Assembly: GCA_964034945.1 (NCBI GenBank)
Contig: OZ035960.1
Span: 66,798,936 to 66,862,935, forward strand
Source of the DNA: Chrysopilus asiliformis
Taxonomy: Eukaryota > Arthropoda > Insecta > Diptera > Rhagionidae
DNA: 64,000 nt
Direction of reading: 5' to 3'
Both the position numbers and the translations under genes were made by a program. The notes beneath the pieces were generated by a model. That model was not told the DNA's origin and made no database searches. It saw only the letters and a program-made list of their open reading frames with translations. Shown one piece after another: positions 54,819-64,000 of this stretch. How positions within the stretch are numbered: the first letter of the stretch is position 1; the number at the start of each line of letters is the position of its first letter.

Positions 54819-56486
54819 TACTTGTACGCTTGATTTCTCTACAGTGTTATTCAGAACCGAATCTTCGTTTATAGTTTTTTCGGGTAATTTTTTATCGATC
54901 ACCTCCTTCTCTTTTCGTGATTGGAGTCGTGTTATTACAAAACATTTCGCAAATGTTTCTAAGGAATCTTTTTTGAGTTTTTCTAACAATTCCCGCGCTT
55001 GTTCAACCGTTTGGATCGAAGGGCCGTCTGCGACCTTACTAGTTTTGATCGGTTGGTCTGAAACTGTCAACAATTCTTTTTCTATCTCCCAATATGGTCT
55101 TTTTTCATCGCATTCCTGACTATCCAATTCTTTTTCCGGTATTCTAATTATTTCAGGTTCCTGCTTAAGATTACCCTTCCTATTTCCTACATCATCCGTA
55201 TCGCTTAAAACTTCAAACTCTGATATTGGGATGGCTGATATCTCAATATTTTCGAAACATTCTTCCGTTTCCTTGACGTTTATTATTCCTACCTTCATTT
55301 TATTATTATGCACAACACTTATGCAATTTCCCAAGTACACTCCTGGGCTCAACTCTTTTTTCAAACATATTACCTCCCCACTTCCTTTGAAAGGTATTTC
55401 CACTATGCTTCGGCTTCGTGCCGGAATCCTTATCATATTTAATCCTGGTACTACATTTTCAATTATTTCACCTCCCTCGGTTTTTACCTCTAGCGGAGAC
55501 TCTATTTCTTTTTCAATATAATTACCCTTTTCTCTATTTTCTACTAATATCCCTTTTCCTATATCTTTTATTTCTATTTCCCTAGTATCCTTACACATTT
55601 TTTCTCTCTTATTTATAAACTTTTTCGGCGAACCATTTATATTGGGATGCTCTTGGTCACTAACGAAATCGACTTTCATGGACATGTTGAGTTGCGAATC
55701 AACAGGATAATCATGAATCACCTTGGACTCAATATCCTTGTCTCTGAAATTTTCCGATTTCTCTGAAGAAAAAACTCTGCTAGATTCCCTGCCGACATTT
55801 TGCTGTGAAACAGCAGTATGTTCAACGACATTTACCTGAACTTTACACACATCCCCTGTGGTTGCCAGACCCTCAGAAATTGATGAGCCTTTTGTCAAAT
55901 CATTTTGATGACCTGATCGACGTTGGATCTCCTCTGTGACATTATTTTCCTCAGAAAAATTCACGAGATTTGGAGCCTTATAACCCCCGTAAGGGAACGA
56001 TTTACGACCTTTATTGGTATCACATGACGACATCCTTGGGTTTACTGTTAATTCGTCAGAAGGTTTCATAGAGTTATCCTCAAAATTTCGATCCTGAGAT
56101 ACATATGGCTCATGAATCGGAATTGTGACTTGGTATGCTGGGAATTGCATACATCGCTGAGGCCCGAATATATTAGCTTTCGTCGACAAAAATTTATTAC
56201 CTAATACTCCATCCCCTGGAATATTCTTAACATTATTTATAACTTGGAATTTCTCTGGAATTCCTTCCCCAATCAAAATTGTACCCTGACAACTACCTAA
56301 TGTTTCACCTTGTCCATATACTCCTGCTAATTTTACTTTATTACTTTTATCGACTATAGTTTCCTCTTTTAAACTATTTTCCTTTATTAAATTTATCTCA
56401 GCCCCCGTGTCCACTAAAAATTCAGATGCTTCGTTGCGTGCAATATCCAGAGGTAACGTGACCATTGGTACTGTCACTGGTAGCAT
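54819..56486 (-). pseudogene. pol: Protease and pol linker of the minus-strand gypsy element
   Basis: The catalytic FLVDTGAEINLI (residues about 21-32) is the retroelement aspartic protease. A long, charged linker follows. IPARSRSIVEIPF and LSPGVYLGNCISVVHNN match the region that precedes RT in 17.6-type gypsies. Near the end, CFVITRLQSRKE resembles the junction between RNase H and integrase. No RT or RNase H motif lies in between, so a deletion of roughly 2 kb is inferred. The frame reaches the Tigger TA at 54819. Confidence 0.8.
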
Positions 56487-56518
56487 CTCGGAGTACTGAG
56501 TACACCCTTTACGAATAT

Positions 56519-58769
56519 TTACTGGCGGTTGACTGGGGTGTTGGCAGCCACCCGTGTCCCGTTTCCCGCCGAATTACCTTGCTTTTCTAGCCAAACTTTA
56601 TGCGGATAACAAGAATCTATCCCATGTCCGCTACGTAAACAAAATTCGCATGCATCCTCCTGTATCATTCGAAGGTTCGGTGGATTACGACAATCTTGCG
56701 ATTTGTGTCCCCTTTTTTGACACCTATTACAAAATACATACGGATCATTTTGACGACCTTTCGGACAGTTTCTCGCAAAATGGCCCGTATTACCGCAATT
56801 AAAACATTTTGAATTTTGAGTAGAATTTCTTGGAGCCGCGTTAGAATTTCTTTGAGGCTGCCTATTTTCAAATCGAGTCGATGAAAACCTATTTGCACTA
56901 CTGGAATTTCCATAATTGTTTCTATTTTCATTTCTAGAAAAATTATCGAAAATCCTGTTTTGACTGTTTTGATTAAAATTTTGACCTATACTACCTCCGC
57001 GGAAATCTGAATTTTGTTGATCATAGCCTAACTGATTTGTTTTTTGATTCATTAAAGCGTAATCTGTAATGGACTGACTTTCAAACTTGTCCACTTCGAT
57101 TACTTTTTTCATTATTTTTTTAATATCCCCTTCCTGTGTGTGAGCTAATTGCTTCAACATGGGGTTCCGTAAACCTACTTTGAAAGTCCGTAACGCTATT
57201 TGATCAAATTCCGCGTTGAACGCTTCCTCTTGCCCCGGATATCTGGCTTGAGTGGCCTGTTTGCATTCGTTTAGAATTTGCAGTACTCTTCTCCCGTATG
57301 TTTCTACCGATTCTCCTGTTATTTGCCTACATTGCCTTAATTCATCCCGAAGTTCCATGGGCAATTTATCATCAACTGTGTTTTGTCGTTATCTATAAAC
57401 GAGCAGTTTGATGCTTCTTCTAGTCCGTTCGCGTTACTGGTTAAATTTTGAGAGTCTTTCATTTTTATTAGCTTTTGGTTTTCTACTCTTAAATGTTCTA
57501 TAGTTTTTTCGTAATCCCTAACCTTATCGTGTACTTTTGTTACCCAGTGAAATCTTATTAAGGCATGACATATAAGGTATGTATAAGGCATGCGACAAAT
57601 CATAATAAACCCTGAAGTGAAAGAAAGACAAAACAACATCATGGAGTTTAAGTATAAAAAAAGTTTCAAACTAAACCTACAGCGCTCTCTGCTATGGTGT
57701 GTCAGAATTATAAACTGCGAATGACATTGCTTTTTTGTGGTTTTTGGTGGCGTTCGTCGGTCAATGCTTTTTTAAAGCGTGTTTTATCGTTTGGTAAGTA
57801 AATTATACAATTTTTTTATTTATATAAATTAATTGTTATTTTTAGAGTTGTACTAGTTAGTCCGTCCATAGCTCCGTTAGTGTCCCCTCCGACAACTGCA
57901 ATCAAAATAGAAACTTTCGAAAATCTGTCTAAACGACAACGGCGGAGGATTATTTCTAAAGAAGCTTCAACAAGCCTTCGAGCCTTTCTTGAAGAATCTG
58001 AAGGATCGGGGTTTCAATGAATGCCTTCTTTGAACCACCGCTATCGGAACTACATAAGCGACATCTGGATTTCGGGAAAAACCCTATACCGATGTATACC
58101 TTATCTGTCATGCCTTATTAAAGCGGACATCGCTGTACATTTTTAAGGGACGTATAAGGCATCTATAAGCCTTACGAATAAGGCCTTAATAAGGGATTAA
58201 TAATGCCTTACATCGTTCACTGGGTAGTTCCTCAAAAATACTACTAGACCCTGCACTACTTGTTATTTTTCTAATTTCGATAACACTTTTAGTTAAGCAA
58301 TTTTTTTCGTTATTTGGGCAGTTTCTGGCTATTTCATTTACCCTGTTTATTTGGCCTAGTAATTCCTCGTTAGTACTCTCAGCTTCTTTTAAATTGTTCT
58401 TATTTGCCTTAATCCTATCCTCTAACGTAGCTTCTGTAATTTCCTAATATCGTTCTCGAACTCAATATTCTTTTCTTTCACCTTCTCTATATATGTCTGG
58501 AGGGATGTTACTGTGATCTGGCTTGCTGATAACTTATCTGGGTTTTCTTTAATTAACTGTTCTAACCTTCGTACCTGTTCACTGTTAAGCAGTAGTTTTA
58601 ATTCTTCTAATAAAATTTCCTGAGTATAACCAAAATCTTCTCTAAGCCTAAGTATCACTTGTCTAAACTGTTCCTTTTGATTTTTTACTTGTTCTAATTC
58701 TATTTCAATTGTTTTGTACCGATCTAGCTCTTCTTTTGTGAGAATGTTCTCCCCTTTTCTTTTACTCAT
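56519..58769 (-). pseudogene. gag: gag of the minus-strand gypsy element, interrupted
   Basis: Starts at ATG 58769 with a long coiled coil (SKRKGENILTKEELDRYKT, then leucine-rich). Frameshifts near 58430-58445 and 57380-57400 break it, and a MITE lies at 57543-58224. The last part (56519-57364) is the capsid end and nucleocapsid: ELRDELRQCRQITGESVETY, an Asn-rich linker, then CFNCGNTGHFARNC, CNRCQKRGHKSQDC and CEFCLRSGHGIDSC, three zinc knuckles. pol starts in another frame just downstream. Confidence 0.85.
57543..58224. mobile_element. TA-target TIR element (682 bp) in gypsy gag
   Basis: Ends CCCAGTGAA in inverted orientation, flanked by TA (57541-57542, 58225-58226). Disregarding the element and one TA joins the gag codons for FEEL and TKVHDKV in frame, which fixes the duplication as TA. 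Subterminal AAGGCATGACATATAAGG and TAAGGCCTTAATAAGG motifs repeat. No transposase recognized. Confidence 0.75.
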
Positions 58770-59542
58770 TTATAAATTTAAAACAAAATATTTTCATTTT
58801 ACTTATAATTTTTTGCGGATACTATAGTTAATTTTTTTTTTAAACTACCAAATAAAATTTATTTACTTTATTATTACTTCACATACCTCCGAAAAATTTG
58901 ATCTGCATCGTTGTGTTGCACTGTTCCTGACCTCTCCCAATTTTGAATTTCAGCTGACGAAATGTTTTCCCACTAATTATAAAGTTGATTGTCCGCCTTT
59001 AAACGCCACTTGAAAGATGATTCCAACGTTGACCTAGTTGTAGCACACTTCTTGTAAGATGATACTGCACGCAATTGTTGTTGCACTTGATGCGGTGTTT
59101 TACCGTTCGCTGATTCTATTCCTCCAAACTGCTTCCTATGTTGGCTGCTTTGCTGCTTCTTTTTCGTTTTGGTTTTCTGTTACTCTGCACTTGATATGAC
59201 TTGCAGAGTAATTCAACTGATGATTTTTCGTTGTTGAAATGAAAATTTGATTTACTAGTCTGATTTTGCTGCCTCTGGTCACTTTTCCGCTTATTGTTTT
59301 ATGGTTAATTTGAAACTTTCTGCTGCCGAGTCCGATATCTGCCTACTGCTGATGTTCACTGCTACGTTTCCCGTTCTGATGATCACTAATTTTCACTTTA
59401 CACTGTAGTTCGTAGATTATTTTTACGTACGGATTATTTAATTTGTGTACGTTAAACGACTGTTCAATTTTAGATTGTTATTAACTTTCACTTTATTATT
59501 ATCGTTCGTAGATTCTTTTTACGTAATTTGTTTTTTTACGTT
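58770..59542 (-). other. 5' leader of the minus-strand gypsy element
   Basis: About 770 bp between the primer site and gag, with no domain-bearing frame. Repeated CGTAGATT-TTTTTACGTA phrases occur near 59410-59530. Confidence 0.5.
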
Positions 59543-59556
59543 TACCGGCTGCGCCA
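59543..59556 (-). promoter_or_regulatory. Primer binding site, tRNA-Ser type
   Basis: Minus strand TGGCGCAGCCGGTA, three bases inside the LTR edge. TGGCGCAGTCGGTAG is the known primer site of 17.6, 297 and related gypsies, one base different here. Confidence 0.8.
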
Positions 59557-59559
59557 ATA

Positions 59560-60070
59560 TGTCGTGTTGTGTTTTTCCTAAACACGCCGAGTGGACATAT
59601 ACACTTCTCACAAAATGAAACACTGTATAAATTTTACTTTCAATTTATTTAAGTAACACTTTTCTAATAGGTAATTACAATTTTCGATTAACTTAATGAA
59701 ATTAATAATTTACTAAAAAAGAACGTCCGACTACTTCCGTGATCAAATCAGAACTCTCTTGTTAACTGACTGGATCGATCACCGATCGATTACCATTACA
59801 AAGTCCAATGTTCTGGTTTGACATTAAATCTTTTAGTTATTGGGAAATAACAATTATTTGGTGACCAAGCTATATCAGCTTAAGATTTGGGTCACTACTT
59901 TTATAATTGCTTAACTTACATTAATTACAATTATTATTAATTTATTGAACTTTGAAGACATGCGGAAGTTCGCATATTCATGTTTTCCATTATTCGTACG
60001 ATGAACCCAAGTTAACCGAGGGTGCAAAGTACATAATTCTTATTTAAATATGAAAATACCTACTCACCAC
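59560..60070 (-). repeat. 5' LTR of the minus-strand gypsy element
   Basis: Matches 33698-34194 with few differences and matches 62054-62647. It contains CGATCACCGATCGATT and ATTAATTACAATTATTATTAAT. The satellite continues at once with GAACTGAG. Confidence 0.88.
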
Positions 60071-60898
60071 GAACTGAGAATTTGAGAAAAGTGTTGGCCA
60101 CGTGAAAAAAAAACGGAAAATTACAAGAAATTTTCAAAGCCACTTTTCTCTAAAATGGAAAATTTCCCCACCCCAATTTTTCTATATGTTTTAGGTCCCT
60201 TATGCCCTTTCTTTTGCCGGATTTCGGAAGTAGATCAGACCCTTACGAACTGAGAATTTGAGAAAAGTGTTGGCCACGTGAAAAAAAAAACGGAAAATTA
60301 CAAGAAATTTTGAAAGCCACTTTTCTCGAAAATGGAAAATTTTCCCACCTCAATTTTTTTATGTATTTTAGGTCCCTTTATGCCCTTTCTTTTGCCGGAT
60401 TTCGCAAGTAGATCAGACCCGTACGAACTGAGAATTTGAGAAAAGTGTTGGCCACGTGAAAAAAAAACGGAAAATTACAAGAAATTTTCAAAGCCACTTT
60501 TCTCGAAAATGGAAAATTTCCCCACCTCAATTTTTCTATATGTTTTAGGCCCCTTATGCCCTTTCTTTTTCCGGGTTTCGCAAGTAGCCCAGACCCGTAA
60601 GAGCTGAGAATTTTACAAAAGTGTTGGCTATGTGAAAAAAAAACGGAAAATTACAAGAAATTTTCTCGAAAATGGAATATTTTCCCACCTCAATTTTTTT
60701 ATATGTTTTAGCCCTCCTCATGCCCTTTCTTTTGCTGTATTTCGCAAGTAGCCCAGACCCGTACGAACTGAGAATTTGAGAAAAGTGTTGGCTATGTGAA
60801 AAAAAAAACGGAAAATTACAAGAAATTTTCAAAGCCACTTTTCTCGAAAATGGGAAATTTTCCCACCTCGATTTTTTTATATGTTTTAGGCCCCCTTA
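60071..60898. repeat. Satellite array, middle block
   Basis: About 4.7 monomers; the CAGACCC landmark recurs at about 60236, 60414, 60591 and 60751, i.e. near 178 bp, with one shortened monomer. Some units have TTTTCCCACC where others have TTTCCCCACC. ORFs over it are satellite shadows. Confidence 0.88.
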
Positions 60899-61182
60899 TA
60901 GTGGATCTCCATTACTGAAGCATTCGACGTGTGGAAAAAATTGCATATAAATAGAAAGAGACAAATCTCTGTTATTGTCAGTGGGAAAGACAGAAGACGA
61001 ACGCGATGTTTTTATAGGAAGTTTTATAGGATATACGTCATAGGAATTTGAACCTTATTCCATAACCACAACACTCAACTTTCAAACATTAGCTAGACTT
61101 CAAAAAAATCTCCCAACCGTGTGACAGTTGACATCGTCATAACTCAATTATAGTTGACATCGTCTTTAAATATTTTAATAAA

Positions 61183-61368
61183 ATGGATTCGGATAGCAAG
61201 AAATTACTAATCGATATAATTTTCGATGAAGACCGTGTCGTAAAAAAAAAGAGAAAGTTCTGGGTTCATGAATATTACAAGGATCGGGACAAAAATGGGG
61301 CATTTGTGAGCGTTTTTGGAGCATTACGTTGTATACGCGATCCGAGTTTCTTCTGCAAATGTTTCTGA
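61183..61368 (+). pseudogene. Harbinger transposase N-terminal remnant
   Basis: KKKRKFWVHEYYKDRDKNGA resembles the FWVHP...R...G motif that starts Harbinger (HARBI1-like) nucleases. Only 61 codons remain; the DDE domain is missing. Confidence 0.7.
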
Positions 61369-61414
61369 AATATAAAAAGTTTCTAACATGCATTTAAGAA
61401 TTAACAAAAGATGA

Positions 61415-61660
61415 CATTACCCGTAGGAAAATTCTCATCCGACAAATTTGGTGTTATATATCCTTCCATGGAATCTTCCTCCAACCATTCTATATCCGTG
61501 CTATGCTCCGGAAAGTCTTGAAATATACGGAAACTCTCAGAATCGTCTAACATCCGGTCCTCGATTATCTCAAATTTTCTATCTGTAAAGATGATTATTA
61601 TTATGCACTATATAGGAGTAGATATAATAGATATAAATACCTCCATTGTTATCCATTTTA
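61415..61660 (-). pseudogene. Acidic minus-strand frame of the Harbinger element
   Basis: Reading the minus strand gives DRKFEIIEDRMLDDSESFRI, then STDIEWLEEDSMEG. Opposing second genes (Myb/SANT-like) are known in Harbinger elements, but no SANT signature is seen. It may be a remnant of that gene or of the first exon; function unknown. Confidence 0.35.
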
Positions 61661-61996
61661 TAATTAAAAGTGTATGTTTACAGCAGTCAAACAGGAAATG
61701 TCAAAACACAACTTAAATGTATTGGACCTCTCTATTTGTTTACGGGGAATGTGTGAGTTTAATTTTATAATTGCACACGATCTTTATAGGAAAAGTTAAA
61801 GTCGTTCAACTTCATCTACAACCGCGACATCTGGCGACGTGTGCATCCTATAAAAAAAACTACTAATGCGACATCTGGCGACGTATTGCATTTTTTTGCA
61901 CACGTTGTTCTCTCTCTTTTTTACGAAGGCCTTTTTACGTAAGTGTGTCTCTATATTTTTGCACACGTCGAATGCTTCAGTAATGGAGATCCACCA

Positions 61997-62053
61997 TTAT
62001 GCCCTTTCTTTTGCCGGATTTCGCAAGTAGATCAGACCCGTACGAACTGAGAA
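61997..62053. repeat. Satellite remnant between Harbinger and solo LTR
   Basis: 57 bp with GCCCTTTCTTTTGCCGG and CAGACCCGTACGAACTGAGAA; it ends with AGAA, the solo LTR duplication. Confidence 0.8.
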
Positions 62054-62647
62054 TGTGGTGAGGAGCTATTTTCATGTTTAAATAAGAATTATGCACTTTG
62101 CACCCTCGGTTAACTTGGGTTCATCGTACGAATAATGGAAAACATGAATATACGAACTTCCGCATGTCTCCAAAGTTCAATAACTTAATAATAACATAAT
62201 TGTAATTAATGTAAGTTAAGCAATTATAAAAGTAGTGACCCAAATCTTAAGCTGATATAGCTTGGTCACCAAATAATTGTTATTTCCCAATAACTAAAAG
62301 ATTTAATGTCAAACCAGAACATTGGACTTTGTAATGGTAATCGATCGGTGATCAGAACATTGGATTTTGCAATGGTAATCGATCGGTGACCGAGTCAGTC
62401 AGTTAACAAAAGAGTTCTGGTTGGATCACGGAAGTAGTCGAATGTGCAGTTTCAGTAACTTATTAATTTCATTAAGTTAATCGAAAGTTGTAATTCATAT
62501 TATTAATTTCATTAAGTTAATCGAAAGTTGTAATTCATATTAGAAAAGTGTTATTTAAATAAATTAAAAGTAAAATTTATATAGTATTTTATTTTGTGAG
62601 AAGTGTATATGTCCACTCGGTGTGTTTAGGAAAAACACAACACGACA
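62054..62647 (+). repeat. Solo LTR of the same gypsy family, opposite orientation
   Basis: TGTGGTGAGG...ACACGACA, reversed relative to 33698-34194 and 59560-60070. Flanked by the 4-bp duplication AGAA (62050-62053, 62648-62651), which confirms the LTR ends. It has two internal tandem duplications: about 40 bp with GAACATTGGA.TTTG.AATGG (62318-62385) and about 39 bp with ATTAATTTCATTAAGTTAATC (62462-62540). Confidence 0.9.
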
Positions 62648-63390
62648 AGAATTTGAGAAAAGTGTTGGCCACGTGAAAAAAAAAAACGGAAAATTACAAG
62701 AAATTTTGAAAGCCACTTTTCTCGTAAATGGAATATTTTCCCACCTCAATTTTTTTATGTGTTTTAGGTCCCTTTTATGGCCTTTCTTTTGCCGGATTTC
62801 GCAAGTAGATCAGACCTGTACGAACTGAGAATTTGAGAAGTGTTGGCCACGTGAAAAAAAAAATGGAAAATTACAAGAAATTTTCAAAGCCACTTTTCTC
62901 GAAAATGGAATATTTTCCCATCTCAATTTTTTTATATGTTTTAGCCCTCCTCATGCTCTTTCTTTTGCCGGGTTTCGCAAGTATCCCAGACCCGTACGAG
63001 CTGAGAATTTTAGAAAAGTGTTGTCCACGTGAAAAAAAAAATGGAAAATTACAAGAAATTTTCAAAGCCACTTTTCTCGAAAATGGAAAATTTTCCCACC
63101 TCAATTTTTTTATATGTTTTAGGCCCCCTTATGCCCTTTCTTTTGGTGTATTTCGCAAGTACCCCAGACCCGTACGAGCTGAGAATTTTAGAAAAGTGTT
63201 GGCTATGTGAAAAAAAAACGGAAAATTACAAGAAATTTTCAAAGCCACTTTTCTCGAAAATGGAAAATTTTCCCACCTCAATTTTTTTTTATATGTTTTA
63301 GGCCCCCTTATGCCCTTTCTTTTGCTTTCTTTTGCAAGTCGCTCAGACCCGTACGAGCTGAGAATTTGAGAAAAGTGTTGACGTGAAAAA
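62648..63390. repeat. Satellite array, right block
   Basis: About four monomers, landmarks near 62812, 62990, 63168 and 63345. The array decays at about 63390. Confidence 0.87.
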
Positions 63391-63764
63391 AAAACGGAAT
63401 TTGGCAGTTTTTTTTCGGAAATCGGAGAAATGCCATTCGATTGGCAGTTTTTTTTCGGAAATCGGAGAAATGCCATTCGAGGTAAGTGTTCCCCACGGTA
63501 TAATAACACAAGGTAAGACATTGCGCATGTTTCATTCTCTGTCTTTCTTTCACAATGACGTCACGTGAATTACACTTTTGTAGCAGATACATAAGAAAAC
63601 CTAGTGAAATTACTTCCCTGGTCAATAAAATAAGGTGTAAATGGTGTACTATTTGATTTTAAAGCTGGGAAATAAAAACAAATGAAATAAAAACAATTTA
63701 ATTAATTCAATTGCATGTTTTATTTAATTTTCTTTTGAGAGATTTTGTTTTCCCACATAGTTTT
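63391..63764. other. Short tandem duplication and flank of a P-like element
   Basis: At 63401-63480 a 40-bp unit with TTGGCAGTTTTTTTTCGGAA occurs twice in tandem. From about 63500 on, unique-looking DNA runs up to the P-element fragment. No TIR or duplication was found to mark the element end. Confidence 0.5.
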
Positions 63765-64000
63765 TCATTTTCCACTCTCATTCTGCATTAAATTTGAAAC
63801 GATTTTCAGGTATCCCGGCCGAATATCAAGTTTTGCTGCCCAAGTTTTCAGCGTAGATACTGCTGGGAATGGAAAACCTATTTTCAGCAACATGTGATAA
63901 GCTTTCGGGCCATTAGAGTAGACTGAAATGCCTTTCGCAATATCGTCTGCAGTCCATTGGATCCTGCCATATCCCTTTTGCATTTTCTTTCTCTGATTTG
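63765..64000 (-). pseudogene. P-element/THAP9-like transposase fragment, truncated by window end
   Basis: Minus-strand frame: QWTADDIAKGISVYSNGPKA, then FPAVSTLKTWAAKLDIRPGY. This is the helix-turn-helix region that follows the THAP domain in P-element and THAP9 proteins, which cut and paste P elements. The frame stops at 63765 (NESGK then stop), well before the catalytic domain, so the protein is truncated. The THAP domain, if present, lies beyond 64000. Confidence 0.75.

Larger units (their letters stand above)
33698..60070 (-). mobile_element. 17.6/297-like gypsy element on the minus strand, inside satellite
   Basis: LTRs at 33698-34194 and 59560-60070, primer site and polypurine tract show minus orientation. 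gag (56519-58769), protease (54819-56486) and integrase (34830-35869) survive, but no RT or RNase H is present. Protease-side pol joins the integrase side directly when the Tigger (35872-54818) is disregarded. A TA-target MITE (57543-58224) sits in gag. Its own sequence is about 6.7 kb. The satellite reads through (CCCGTA then CGAACTGAG) with no target duplication. Confidence 0.85.
60899..61996 (+). mobile_element. PIF/Harbinger element in the satellite
   Basis: Ends TAGTGGATCTCCATTACTGA and, inverted, TGGTGGATCTCCATTACTGA continue as a perfect inverted repeat for about 30 bp. Flanked by TTA (60896-60898, 61997-61999), the Harbinger-type duplication. Contains a transposase N-terminal remnant and an opposing acidic frame at about 61410-61660. 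At 1.1 kb it is internally deleted. Confidence 0.85.

Overview
This is arthropod, most probably insect, nuclear DNA of low GC made almost wholly of transposable elements (TEs). I found no convincing host gene, tRNA, rRNA or CRISPR array. The evidence is the TE cast: long-LTR Ty3/gypsy of Osvaldo/Ulysses type, 17.6/297-like gypsy with a tRNA-Ser-type primer site, Mag-like gypsy, an I/LOA-type LINE, Tigger, Tc1, piggyBac, PIF/Harbinger, P and several hATs. The species cannot be named from sequence alone. Family names come from protein motifs, terminal repeats and target-site duplications (TSDs) read by eye.

Left part, 1-32 kb: a tandem array of nearly identical composite units. Each unit has a long terminal repeat (LTR, about 1.8 kb without insertions), half of an inverted-repeat element (Z), a 3' LINE fragment on the minus strand (L), a (GTCC/GTCT)n-bearing repeat (W) and the other half of Z. 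The LTRs always sit at the same AAGG in Z. One unit holds a complete but dead Osvaldo-like retrotransposon (13370-26688). The last Z (about 30.2-30.8 kb) has the same site empty and continues into the 5' part of the LINE. Secondary insertions with clear TSDs are a hAT (909-2565), a 1.8-kb hAT foldback (6174-7993), two copies of a Harbinger-type MITE (8498, 13439), a hAT in gag (16918-19774) and a piggyBac MITE (29409-29668).

Right part, 33.1-63.4 kb: a roughly 178-bp satellite array opened by successive insertions. A minus-strand gypsy (33698-60070) lies in the satellite; a Tigger (35872-54818) lies in the gypsy; a hAT (36071-45476) lies in the Tigger; a piggyBac (36518-44399) lies in that hAT; an unclassified TA-target element (37006-43942) lies in the piggyBac; and an apparently intact LINE (38038-43587) lies in that. 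The Tigger also carries another hAT (46226-47685), a Mag-like gypsy with identical LTRs but broken pol (48371-53129) and a Tc1 element (53710-54632). The satellite further holds a Harbinger (60899-61996) and a reversed solo LTR (62054-62647). A P-element transposase fragment closes the window.

The nesting gives a relative insertion order. In several cases the two sides of an inserted element join back in one reading frame once the element and one TSD copy are disregarded, which supports the boundaries. Only the LINE at 38-43.6 kb looks capable of coding for its own movement.
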